Below are positions 7,789-14,468 of a stretch of DNA of 26,224 nucleotides, in pieces. The first letter of the stretch is position 1. Each line of letters starts with the position of its first letter. The translations under genes were made by a program, and so were the position numbers. The DNA comes from an uncultured Balneolaceae bacterium (GTDB lineage Bacteria; Bacteroidota; Rhodothermia; Balneolales; Balneolaceae), in contig CALJMB010000019.1 in assembly GCA_937982515.1 (NCBI GenBank), positions 1-26,224 on the forward strand, in the 5' to 3' direction. Below the pieces are notes generated by a model. It was given only the letters and a program-made list of their open reading frames with translations, was not told where the DNA came from and did not search any database.

Positions 7789-8295
7789 CTAAAGTACTCT
7801 TCGTGCAGTTAAATAGCGGCTAGACCAATAATGCTCTCTCAAACGGCTTATCATCACGCCCCTGGATGTGGAGGCATGCATAAATTCATCATCCTCAATA
7901 ATAATACCAACGTGAAGGGTTCTTCGTCCCGTTCTGAAAAAAACCAGATCGCCCGTATCGAGAGAAGTTCGTCCCACACCTTTTCCTGCATTTAGCTGTG
8001 TGGTGGTATTGGGCGGCAGGTTAATGTGGAAGTATTCTTCAAATACCAGGCGAACGAGTGAAGAGCAGTCAACTCCGCTTGCGCTGGCACCTCCCAGTAA
8101 ATAGGGGGTTCCCTGCCAGTCACGATACGCCTGCAACAGTAATGTACGGGCTTTGGCATGACCCGATACAGCCCGGAGCGACTTCGACCGCGACACCAGT
8201 TCCGGCGTCGGACCATAGGTTCGGCTGGTCATGCCGCAACCTGCAGCCAACATCCCTAAAAAGCCAATCAGTATGAGATTTCTTATCCAACGCAT
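7789..8295 (-). CDS. NlpC/P60-family cell-wall hydrolase lipoprotein
   Basis: Predicted periplasmic gamma-D-glutamyl-diamino-acid endopeptidase that trims peptidoglycan stem peptides, similar in layout to Spr/NlpC. The 168 aa comprise a signal with lipobox LAAGC (C20), a short linker and one NlpC/P60 domain (about 52-168). The catalytic set is visible: C77 in GVDCSSLV, H128 in TLHVGIII and H140 in FMHASTSRGV. GDLVFF at 115-120 is another family block. It is transcribed away from pdxJ with a 99-bp shared promoter region, and no terminator was recognised after it. The exact substrate cannot be told from sequence. Confidence 0.93.
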   Translation of the reverse strand: MRWIRNLILIGFLGMLAAGCGMTSRTYGPTPELVSRSKSLRAVSGHAKARTLLLQAYRDWQGTPYLLGGASASGVDCSSLVRLVFEEYFHINLPPNTTTQLNAGKGVGRTSLDTGDLVFFRTGRRTLHVGIIIEDDEFMHASTSRGVMISRLREHYWSSRYLTARRVL

Positions 8296-8371
8296 AACAG
8301 AAATGGGTCAATAATCCGTCTTAAATTCTCCATTAAATAATCTATATTTAAGAACTGAATAACAACCCGTA

Positions 8372-8388
8372 ATCAATATTAAATTGAT
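8372..8388. promoter_or_regulatory. Small AT-rich palindrome just before pdxJ
   Basis: ATCAAT-ATTAA-ATTGAT lies 6 bp before the pdxJ ATG, in the divergent promoter region shared with the NlpC/P60 gene. It could be an operator, but AT-rich palindromes of this size also arise by chance. Confidence 0.2.
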
Positions 8389-8394
8389 AATACT

Positions 8395-9123
8395 ATGCAG
8401 CTATTGGTCAACATAGATCACGTTGCTACCTTGCGAAATGCCCGTGGCGAAGAATATCCCAGTCCTGTCGAAGCAGCGGAAGTCTGCGAACGGGCGGGAG
8501 CGGCAGGAATTGTCTTTCACCTGAGAGAAGACCGGAGGCATATCCGCGATGAAGATGTTTACAAGCTTCGGGAAAAGGTTAAAGGCAGGCTAAATTTTGA
8601 AATGGCTGCCACTGATGAAATGCTCGATATAAGCCTTAAGGTGGCCCCTCATATGGTGACCCTGGTGCCCGAGAGCCGGGAAGAGCTGACTACAGAGGGC
8701 GGGCTAAATATGAAAACGGTTTTTGACGATTTCCGGCAGCGGGTCTTTCCCCGGATCAGGCAAACTGATTTAGAGATCAGCCTCTTTGTCGACCCTCAGC
8801 AGGAAGATGTGGAACTTGCCCGCGAACTGGGTGCGGACTTCATCGAACTGCATACCGGAACTTACGCTAACGCCCCGACCGAAGAAGCCCGAAAGAATGA
8901 GCTGGAACGCCTTCAAAACGCCGCGCGCCTGGCCCACGATCTCGGCTTAAAGGTAAACGCCGGCCATGGCCTCAGCCTGGATAACCTGGAAGCATTGGTA
9001 CGTACCGTGCCTCATCTTCACGATATCAGCATTGGCCATGCGTTGATATCTACAGCGCTTTTCCGCGGATTGGAACAAACCGTAAAAGACTTTTTAGGAA
9101 TAATGGAAAAATACAATCACTAA
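8395..9123 (+). CDS. pdxJ: Pyridoxine 5'-phosphate synthase
   Basis: Condenses 3-amino-2-oxopropyl phosphate with 1-deoxyxylulose 5-phosphate to form pyridoxine 5'-phosphate, the last ring-forming step of DXP-dependent vitamin B6 synthesis. The 242-aa TIM barrel matches the family length. Visible marks are the start LLVNIDHVATLRNARG (H9), FHLREDRRHIRD (H42), NFEMA with the catalytic-type E69, MVTLVPE, ELHTGTYA near 151-158, and VNAGHGL with H191. The ATG has no clear Shine-Dalgarno sequence. It lies 57 bp before era on the same strand and may be co-transcribed with it. Confidence 0.98.
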   Translation: MQLLVNIDHVATLRNARGEEYPSPVEAAEVCERAGAAGIVFHLREDRRHIRDEDVYKLREKVKGRLNFEMAATDEMLDISLKVAPHMVTLVPESREELTTEGGLNMKTVFDDFRQRVFPRIRQTDLEISLFVDPQQEDVELARELGADFIELHTGTYANAPTEEARKNELERLQNAARLAHDLGLKVNAGHGLSLDNLEALVRTVPHLHDISIGHALISTALFRGLEQTVKDFLGIMEKYNH

Positions 9124-9149
9124 AACGCAAAATTTACCAAGGGAGTTTG

Positions 9150-9172
9150 TGCCCTTGACAGCTTAGAGGGCA
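9150..9172 (+). repeat. Short hairpin in the leader of era
   Basis: TGCCCT and AGGGCA can pair around an 11-nt loop, ending 8 nt before the era ATG. No T-run follows, so it is not a terminator. It may affect era translation by structure near the start; this is unproven. Confidence 0.35.
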
Positions 9173-9180
9173 TCAAATGT

Positions 9181-10071
9181 ATGGCAGGACAAAAAAAGCT
9201 ACACAAATCCGGTTACATTGCTATCATCGGCAAACCCAATGCAGGCAAATCTACACTGATGAACCGCATACTGGGGAGCAAAATTTCCATCACTACACCT
9301 AAACCACAGACCACGCGGCATCAGATACTGGGCATCCATTCCGAAGAAGACTTACAGATCATCTTTCTGGATACCCCCGGCATTATCGATCCCAAGTATG
9401 AATTACAAAAAGCCATGATGCGGCTGGTAGACCGCGCCCGTAACGACGCCGATCTGATTCTGTTTATTGTTGATCCCGGCGATGCCGCTATCCCGAACCG
9501 GATTTATGAGGCCTTTAAGTCCATGAATAAACCGGTGATGCTGGTTATGAATAAAATCGATCAGTCAGGCCGCAGGAAAGCAGAAGCCATCGCAGAAGAT
9601 CTGAATCAACAGTATCGGTTTACCGATACCGCGTACGTATCGGCGCTAACGGGCGAGGGTGTGCAGGAACTGCTTGCCGCTATCAAAGAACAGCTGCCGC
9701 CGGGGCCGCCGTTTTACCCAAAAGATATGCTCAGCGAGCAACCCGTACGCTTCTTTGTAGCCGAACTGATCCGCGAGCAGCTTTTCCTCCTCTACCAGCA
9801 GGAAATACCCTACTCAAGTACCGTGGACGTTATCCAATACGAGGAGCGGGAGGATCTGGACTATATTAACGCAGAAGTCATCGTTAACCGCAACTCCCAG
9901 AAAGGCATCCTGATAGGCAAAGGCGGTAAAATGATAAAAAAGCTGGGACAGAAATCACGGGAAGCCATTGAAGATTTCATCGACAAAAAAGTGTATCTGG
10001 ACCTGCATGTAAAAGTACGCGACAAATGGCGGGAAGACCCGAACATGGTACGCAACTTCGGCTACAGGTGA
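9181..10071 (+). CDS. era: GTPase Era, 16S rRNA-binding ribosome assembly factor
   Basis: Essential-type GTPase that binds the 3' end of 16S rRNA and checks 30S maturation. The 296 aa match the usual length. The GTPase domain shows G1 GKPNAGKS (17-24), switch region ITTPKPQTTRH with the G2 threonine, G3 DTPG (64-67), G4 NKID (124-127) and G5-like SAL (153-155). The C-terminal KH domain has GKGG at 245-248 in ILIGKGGKMIKKLG and ends with the Era-typical VKVRDKWREDP. No later in-frame Met fits the N-terminus better. A shared transcript with pdxJ is likely. Confidence 0.98.
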   Translation: MAGQKKLHKSGYIAIIGKPNAGKSTLMNRILGSKISITTPKPQTTRHQILGIHSEEDLQIIFLDTPGIIDPKYELQKAMMRLVDRARNDADLILFIVDPGDAAIPNRIYEAFKSMNKPVMLVMNKIDQSGRRKAEAIAEDLNQQYRFTDTAYVSALTGEGVQELLAAIKEQLPPGPPFYPKDMLSEQPVRFFVAELIREQLFLLYQQEIPYSSTVDVIQYEEREDLDYINAEVIVNRNSQKGILIGKGGKMIKKLGQKSREAIEDFIDKKVYLDLHVKVRDKWREDPNMVRNFGYR

Positions 10072-10180
10072 TTTTTTTATCTTTAATAGATTAAATACCT
10101 AAAAACCTCAAGTCAAGTAAAGACAGTTTCCACTACATTGAGTGCAAGCTGTTATCTATACTTACAAAGCCGTAAACCAA

Positions 10181-10274
10181 ATGCCGTCAGGCATGAGGAA
10201 TGTTGTTGCCATAGGTTTCAACCTATGGGGAGAGGTTCTTCCCTGAGAAGAATGCCGTAGGTATGGCCTATGCC
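10181..10274. repeat. Cluster of three REP-like hairpins
   Basis: Three palindromes occur in 94 bp: ATGCC-GTCA-GGCAT (10181-10194), CCATAGGTTTCAACCTATGG (10209-10228, 9-bp arms with a 2-nt centre), and an imperfect one within ATGCCGTAGGTATGGCCTA (10252-10274). The wording resembles dispersed palindromic repeats I associate with Bacteroidota genomes. The cluster lies at the 3' side of the adjacent transposase remnant, as expected for REP/RAYT-type pairs. Confidence 0.65.
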
Positions 10275-10327
10275 ACTGCTACCAAGTCAAATAAGTTAAG
10301 AGATGCTTTTGTCCGGATGACATTCTA

Positions 10328-10470
10328 TTACTCCGGATCAGAATAAACAAACCGCTCATCATAGTCGACCCCAAACTTCTGCAGCCGTTGCAGGTATTCC
10401 TCCCGAAAACTCATTCTTTTTTGACGGCAAACACTGTTTGAAGATAGATTTGGTAGTATGTATTAGCCAT
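10328..10470 (-). pseudogene. Internally deleted IS200-like (REP-associated, Y1) transposase
   Basis: The minus strand from 10470 reads MANTYYQIYLQTVFAVKKE and then stops (TGA at 10411-10413). This matches the start of IS200-like Y1 transposases, typically MANTYTQIHIQ...FAV. An overlapping frame starting at 10414 reads MSFREEYLQRLQKFGVDYDE and continues RFVYSDPE to a TAA at 10328-10330. This matches their usual C-terminus (F-x-E-E-Y-x-x-x-L-K...Y-D-E-R-Y). The central part, about 100 or more residues including the HUH motif and catalytic Tyr, is missing, so the product cannot transpose. The remaining ends are in different frames. Family names come from remembered consensus, not a search. Confidence 0.75.
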
Positions 10471-10577
10471 GTTTAACCAGTTTAGAGTTGATGATGCAGC
10501 TGAGAGGCTGTATGACATCGTGATGACTTAAAAAGAAATAGTTCGTGCCTGCGGTACTTTCAAGATGGGGCTTTTTG

Positions 10578-10597
10578 CACCGGGATAAATCCCGGTG
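10578..10597. repeat. Perfect 8-bp-arm palindrome on the 5' side of the transposase remnant
   Basis: CACCGGGATAAATCCCGGTG has 8-bp arms and a TAAA loop. Outer pairing CTGC..GGTAC (about 10549-10557) with GTACCTGGCAG (about 10612-10622) can extend it with a bulge and a large unpaired stretch. No T-run follows. It resembles the REP-like hairpins at 10181-10274 in style but not in sequence. Confidence 0.6.
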
Positions 10598-10875
10598 TTA
10601 CAGTACTCCCCGTACCTGGCAGCACTAATATCTGGAGTAACATGGACAGATAAGATCGTGGATAAAAACAGCTTCATGTAATATGAAGTATATGGCCAGG
10701 TTTATAAGATATATTTTAGGGTGAGCTTCTTTTCCTTCTTCGCCAAAATAGTAGTAACAGCAAAATGAATGCTCCAATCTCTCCTGTTTACTTTACTTCC
10801 ACACCTTTACAAACCGGTTTTAATTTATATCTTCTGCCAGATATACTATAGTTATTACCTGTTCAGTTAGTTGTT

Positions 10876-10883
10876 AAAAGGAG
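10876..10883 (+). promoter_or_regulatory. Strong Shine-Dalgarno of the M1 peptidase gene
   Basis: AAAAGGAG lies 4 nt before the ATG at 10888. It stands out because most starts in this window lack such a sequence, and it fixes the start of the peptidase. Confidence 0.6.
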
Positions 10884-10887
10884 TCTT

Positions 10888-12570
10888 ATGAAAATTCTGT
10901 TATCAACAATAGCCAGTTTCTGCCTCTCACTTATCCTGGCTGGTATTTGCAGCCATTCCGCTTATGCCCAGCAAGCCACCTTCACCCGGGCCGATACCTT
11001 GCGCGGAACCATAACGCCTCAGCGCGCCTGGTGGGATGTCACCTATTACGATCTTCACGTTACCATCAGCCCTGAAGACTCTACCATACAGGGGTTCAAT
11101 AATATTACCTACACGGTAACCGGTCCCTCGCGCGACATGCAGATCGATCTTCAACAGCCCCTTGTCATAGATCGTATCATTCAGAATGGAACCCGGCTTT
11201 CTTTTGAACGGGAAGGCAATGCCTTTTTTGTATCCATCCCGGAGCCACAAAAAAAGGGATCGGTTCACACTATTTCAGTCTATTACAGCGGCACGCCTAA
11301 AGTGGCTGTAAACCCTCCCTGGGACGGAGGGTTTATCTGGGCCCGCGACTCTCTTGGCAACCCATGGATAGCTACCGCCAACCAGGGGCTGGGCGCCAGC
11401 GTGTGGTGGCCGAACAAAGACCATCAGTCCGATGAACCCGACAGCATGAGCATCAGCATTACCGTCCCCGACCCACTGATAAACGTCTCTAACGGGCGGC
11501 TGCGGGATGTCACTCACCACGACAACAACATGACCACCTATACCTGGTTTGTAAGCAACCCCATTAACAACTACAATGTCGCGGTTAATGCAGGCAACTA
11601 CGTCAATTTTGAGGATACATATGAGGGAGCAAATGGCCCGCTCGACCTGAGCTACTGGGTGCTCGAACCCAACCTGGAAAAAGCCAAAAAGCAATTTCGC
11701 CAGGTTAAGCCGATGATACAATGCTTTGAACACTGGTTCGGCCCCTATCCGTTTTATGAAGACAGTTTCAAGCTGGTTGAAGCGCCTCATCTCGGCATGG
11801 AGCACCAAAGCGCGGTTGCTTATGGAAACGGGTACAAAAACGGATACCGCGGAAGAGACCTCTCAGGTACCGGGTGGGGGCTCAAGTGGGATTTTATCCT
11901 GATTCACGAAAGCGCCCATGAATGGTGGGGCAACAACATCACCACCAAAGACATCGCCGATATGTGGGTACACGAAGGCTTTACCAGTTATTCCGAAGCG
12001 ATATATACCGAATGCCTGTTCGGCAAACAGGCCGGCGGTGAATATGTTATAGGCCTCAGAGACAGCATCCGGAATGACCGGCCTGTAACCGGAGCGTATG
12101 GCGTTAATCATGAGGGGTCGGGAGACATGTACTACAAAGGCAATAATATGCTGCACACCATCCGCCAGATCATCGGCGATGATGAAAAATGGAGGCGCAT
12201 CCTTCGCGGGCTTCAGCAAACCTTTTATCATCAAACCACCACCTCTGAACAAGTGGAAAACTACATAATAGAAAAGTCCGGCATCAACCTGGAAAAGGTA
12301 TTTGATCAATATCTACGCCATACAGACATTCCGGTGTTACAATATTATATTGGAAATGGCACCCTCCATTACCGCTGGCAGGCCGATGCCAAAGGCTTTG
12401 ACATGCCCGTCAAGGTAACGCTCTCTGAAGGTGAATACACCTTTATCCGTCCGGTAACCACTCAATGGCAAACAACGAAAGTGGAGCTGACTGATGAAGA
12501 AGCCTTTAAAGTGGATCCTCATTTTTACATCGACACGGAGCAACTCTCCGAAAAGCCCGGAAAACGTTAA
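10888..12570 (+). CDS. Secreted M1-family zinc aminopeptidase
   Basis: Exported metallopeptidase (560 aa) expected to remove N-terminal residues from peptides in the periplasm. A signal peptide of about 27 residues ends at AYAQQ. A beta-sheet N-domain (about 45-245) precedes the thermolysin-like domain. The zinc site is HESAH (H340, E341, H344) with E363 (WVHEGF) 18 residues after H344. HLGMEHQS (301-308) is the counterpart of the GAMEN substrate-binding motif, changed to GMEH. GDMYYKG carries the likely transition-state Tyr. The protein ends soon after a short C-terminal beta-domain and lacks the long helical domain of PepN, as in many Bacteroidota M1 proteins. It appears to be a single-gene unit with a strong ribosome-binding site. 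Confidence 0.95.
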   Translation: MKILLSTIASFCLSLILAGICSHSAYAQQATFTRADTLRGTITPQRAWWDVTYYDLHVTISPEDSTIQGFNNITYTVTGPSRDMQIDLQQPLVIDRIIQNGTRLSFEREGNAFFVSIPEPQKKGSVHTISVYYSGTPKVAVNPPWDGGFIWARDSLGNPWIATANQGLGASVWWPNKDHQSDEPDSMSISITVPDPLINVSNGRLRDVTHHDNNMTTYTWFVSNPINNYNVAVNAGNYVNFEDTYEGANGPLDLSYWVLEPNLEKAKKQFRQVKPMIQCFEHWFGPYPFYEDSFKLVEAPHLGMEHQSAVAYGNGYKNGYRGRDLSGTGWGLKWDFILIHESAHEWWGNNITTKDIADMWVHEGFTSYSEAIYTECLFGKQAGGEYVIGLRDSIRNDRPVTGAYGVNHEGSGDMYYKGNNMLHTIRQIIGDDEKWRRILRGLQQTFYHQTTTSEQVENYIIEKSGINLEKVFDQYLRHTDIPVLQYYIGNGTLHYRWQADAKGFDMPVKVTLSEGEYTFIRPVTTQWQTTKVELTDEEAFKVDPHFYIDTEQLSEKPGKR

Positions 12571-12734
12571 CAAACCGGGATTCATTACCCCGCAGGCCGG
12601 GGCTGTTACTGTCCGGTTCATAAGCCCGCTGTCCTGCCATCCCGGTGCGTGGTTTTGCGATGAGGGATCTCTCACGCTCCCATAATTCATACGTGTATAC
12701 CGGCCAAAGCCTGTACCCATGCCTGAAAGATTCT

Positions 12735-12794
12735 CCGGCTACCGGCGGATCCCGAATCTCCGGACTGTCGGGAGATTTGGGATGAGATAGCCGG
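12735..12794. repeat. Two-level hairpin, 60 bp
   Basis: The outer arms are CCGGCTA and TAGCCGG. The inner arms are ATCCCGAATCTCC (12749-12761) and GGAGATTTGGGAT (12771-12783), which pair over 13 bp with one G-U, around a 9-nt loop. Both levels share one axis, so this is one composite structure. Confidence 0.75.
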
Positions 12795-12809
12795 GGCTAC
12801 GCATAGAAT

Positions 12810-12839
12810 ACATGTTGTTATACACTATAACATACATGT
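12810..12839. repeat. AT-rich inverted repeat
   Basis: ACATGTTGTTAT and ATAACATACATGT pair over 12 bp with a one-base bulge around ACACT. It directly follows the 12735-12794 hairpin. Confidence 0.6.
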
Positions 12840-12939
12840 TTACATCCGCTTAACCTGTTCTATCCCCCTGTTCCAAGGCCATCTCCTGTCCCTGCCGCGG
12901 CTGTACCAGGGCTATACCTTCTCCTTGTCTTCTCCTACT

Positions 12940-12985
12940 CTTCTCCTTCTCTGCTCCTACATTTGCAGGAGCAGAGCAGGAGAAG
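12940..12985. repeat. 19-bp inverted repeat, polypyrimidine/polypurine arms
   Basis: CTTCTCCTTCTCTGCTCCT (12940-12958) is the reverse complement of 12967-12985 except for one base, around an 8-nt ACATTTGC loop. The outer segments GTACC (about 12904) and GGTAC (about 12996) can extend it. This is the longest inverted repeat in the window. No T-run follows. Confidence 0.8.
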
Positions 12986-13030
12986 GCCGGTATCAGGTAC
13001 AAGGTTTGTATGGAGAACGCATAAAGAGGG

Positions 13031-13055
13031 CATATCCGGGGCAACCGGGGATATG
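13031..13055. repeat. Inverted repeat CATATCC/GGATATG
   Basis: Perfect 7-bp arms enclose a GC-rich 11-nt centre with further CC/GG pairing possible. It is part of the hairpin-dense region. Confidence 0.5.
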
Positions 13056-13185
13056 ATGGGGAGAGGTAGACAAACGTTACCCTGGATATTATCCTGTAAA
13101 CGGGAGCAAGGAAAGGCAAAAGATAACCTGGTTATCCGACCGTGGATCACTGTGTGCCGCTCCGCCGGGCCTGTCCCTTGTTCCC

Positions 13186-13199
13186 CCGCCGGCCGGCGG
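13186..13199. repeat. Perfect GC-only palindrome
   Basis: CCGCCGGCCGGCGG is a 14-bp palindrome with no spacer, flanked by CCC and AAGGG. Confidence 0.5.
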
Positions 13200-13508
13200 A
13201 AGGGAAAACTCCTAACGCAAGACACAGTTCGTATCTGCTCACCGCTTGCCGCTTACGGTCCCTGCGTATCATGCACTATCCTCTGCGTCTGGCACCGGAG
13301 CGGGACACCGTTTAATATTTTTTCATTTAACCCTTGTATGGACAAGAAATATAACGTATTTTTTCAGGGACTAGGACACCCATTGCTTATGAAACTACTT
13401 AACCTGCATATTAACCGCGACACCTGCCTGATGCAAATTATTATTTGTATTCGCATTATTTGTAGTGTGTCGAAGGGCTAAGTTGCTTCACAGGCAATTA
13501 ACACATTT

Positions 13509-13544
13509 AAAAAGCTCTTCGGATAACCCTGAAGGGCTTTTTTT
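13509..13544 (+). terminator. Intrinsic terminator upstream of the SAM riboswitch
   Basis: AAAAAGCTCTTC pairs with GAAGGGCTTTTT over 12 bp (one G-U) around a 10-nt loop and is followed by a T-run. It lies about 940 bp after the nearest upstream plus-strand gene, so it either stops a transcript starting in the hairpin-dense region or shields the methionine operon. On the minus strand it also ends in a T-run and may act in both directions. Confidence 0.85.
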
Positions 13545-13553
13545 GTAGTTAGA

Positions 13554-13576
13554 TTGATTCGTTCTTTTTTTATTTG
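13554..13576 (+). promoter_or_regulatory. Possible Bacteroidota-type promoter of the methionine operon
   Basis: TTG (13554-13556) and TATTTG (13571-13576) resemble the -33/-7 elements used by Bacteroidota, although the -7 match to TAnnTTTG is imperfect. A promoter must lie in the 38 bp between the terminator and the riboswitch if the riboswitch leads its own transcript. Confidence 0.3.
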
Positions 13577-13582
13577 AAAAAA

Positions 13583-13726
13583 CTCTTATCGAGAAAGGCT
13601 GAGGGATCAGGCCCGTTGAAGCCTTAGCAACCGCCCTGTGCATAAGTTATTACCGACCAAATTTCGTGCACAGGGGCCAGGTGCTAATTCCTGCCCCTGA
13701 TATACATGTTAGGGGAAAGATGAGGG
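13583..13726 (+). promoter_or_regulatory. SAM-I (S-box) riboswitch aptamer
   Basis: It senses S-adenosylmethionine in the leader of the methionine operon. The S-box core is clear: CTTATCGAGAAAGG at the start, GAGGGATCAGGCCCG, GCCTTAGCAACC, GGTGCTAATTCCTGCC, and GAAAGATGAGGG at the end. P1 pairs CTCTTATC (13583-13590) with GATGAGGG (13719-13726). P3 is a perfect 9-bp helix, CCCTGTGCA (13634-13642) with TGCACAGGG (13667-13675), carrying a large AT-rich loop. P4 pairs CCCCT with AGGGG. The downstream terminator makes it a transcriptional off-switch at high SAM. Confidence 0.95.
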
Positions 13727-13745
13727 ATGAGGCCGTACACGAAAT

Positions 13746-13802
13746 AAAAGCCTCTTCCGAACTTTTCCCACACATGCAGGATCGTTCGGAAGAGGCTTTT
13801 TT
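13746..13802 (+). terminator. Riboswitch expression-platform terminator
   Basis: AAAAGCCTCTTCCGAAC (13746-13762) pairs perfectly over 17 bp with 13784-13800 around a 21-nt loop and is followed by TTTTTTG. The competing antiterminator is likely GGATGAGGC (13725-13733) pairing with GCCTCTTCC (13750-13758) with one mismatch. This overlaps the P1 3' strand, so SAM-stabilised P1 favours termination. Confidence 0.92.
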
Positions 13803-13917
13803 GCTTTTAATATTTGGATATGGGCTACTTAAACACAAAAGCACAAAAGGAGTTATTGATTATTCGTTGCTGGTTACGGGAGAGGAGGCCCTGATCACGA
13901 ATAACAAATAACCAGTA

Positions 13918-14457
13918 ATGAATAAACCACATAGCGCTTTAACGGCCTGTGTTACCACACGAACTGAATATATGCGATCTACCTTTAACAACTGGTACGA
14001 AAAGAAAATGAGGGCGAATGCCGAGCTGTCTGCCGAAACAGATGAAGTGGAAGACGTATTAGGCCAGGTACAGACCATTGCCATAGTCGGCATTTCCCGA
14101 AACCGCCATAAAGACAGCCACTATGTGGGCCGTTATTTAAAAAATGCAGGGTATACCATAGTACCTGTAAATCCCGGGGCAGATGAAATACTCGGAGAGA
14201 AAACCTATTCCGACCTCGCAGACATTCCCTTTGATGTGGATGTAGTGGATATTTTTCTAAAGCCGGAACATATCCCCGAAGCAGTAGATCAGGCGCTGCG
14301 GTTACAACCCAAAGCCATCTGGCTGCAACTGGGAACGGGAACGCATGCGGAAATTAAAAAACGTGTCAGATCCAAAGGCATAAGCCTTTTTCAAAACCGC
14401 TGCATCAAAGTAGATCACCAGTTTTTAGTTCGACCAAAAACCCAAACAGTAAACTAA
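13918..14457 (+). CDS. CoA-binding (YccU-like) Rossmann protein, first gene of the SAM-regulated operon
   Basis: Small cytoplasmic protein (179 aa) of the CoA-binding-2 family, whose biochemical role is not settled. The Rossmann core begins with IAIVGIS at 54-60, then YVGRYLKNAGYTIVPVNPG (69-87), DIPFDVDVVDIF, IWLQLGTGT and the C-terminal NRCIKVDH (160-167). Family members usually start close to the Rossmann core, so about 40 N-terminal residues are extra. M19 (13972) or M31 are alternative starts, and the ATG at 13918 is not certain. It is directly controlled by the SAM riboswitch and lies 11 bp before metY, which ties it to sulfur amino-acid metabolism (inference). Confidence 0.85.
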   Translation: MNKPHSALTACVTTRTEYMRSTFNNWYEKKMRANAELSAETDEVEDVLGQVQTIAIVGISRNRHKDSHYVGRYLKNAGYTIVPVNPGADEILGEKTYSDLADIPFDVDVVDIFLKPEHIPEAVDQALRLQPKAIWLQLGTGTHAEIKKRVRSKGISLFQNRCIKVDHQFLVRPKTQTVN

Positions 14458-14468
14458 CCAATAACGCA

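Larger units (their letters stand above)
10072..10887. other. 816-bp intergenic region with a mobile-element remnant and REP-like hairpins
   Basis: No intact gene was found between era and the M1 peptidase. The region holds a cluster of three small hairpins (10181-10274), a deleted IS200-like transposase (10328-10470), a perfect 20-bp palindrome (10578-10597), and the peptidase leader with its ribosome-binding site. Nothing was recognised in about 10610-10870 except AT-rich DNA that may carry the peptidase promoter. Confidence 0.7.
12571..13508. other. About 940 bp without a credible gene, dense in inverted repeats
   Basis: Open frames here have odd composition and match nothing I know. At least seven strong inverted repeats occur, listed separately where notable. 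Also present are CCCCG-caggc-CGGGG (12588-12602), GATAAC-CTG-GTTATC (13122-13136), and a decayed copy (12664-12683) of the 4482-4511 hairpin sharing the 15-mer CTCTCACGCTCCCAT. A pyrimidine-rich tract covers 12917-12958. The region ends at an intrinsic terminator (13509-13544). It may be an accumulation of dispersed repeats or a structured non-coding transcript. Confidence 0.6.

Noticed and set aside
10408..10530. A 20-codon plus-strand frame starting at 10468 (MFNQFRVDDAAERL...)
   Set aside because: Too short and unrecognised; it overlaps the start of the transposase remnant.
12963..13481. A 172-codon open frame on the plus strand
   Set aside because: It begins inside the 19-bp inverted repeat, crosses several hairpins, shifts from Arg/Gly-rich to Ile/Cys-rich wording, and resembles no family.
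13666..13911. An 81-codon open frame overlapping the riboswitch
   Set aside because: It overlaps the SAM aptamer and terminator, whose structure explains the sequence; there is no recognisable protein pattern.
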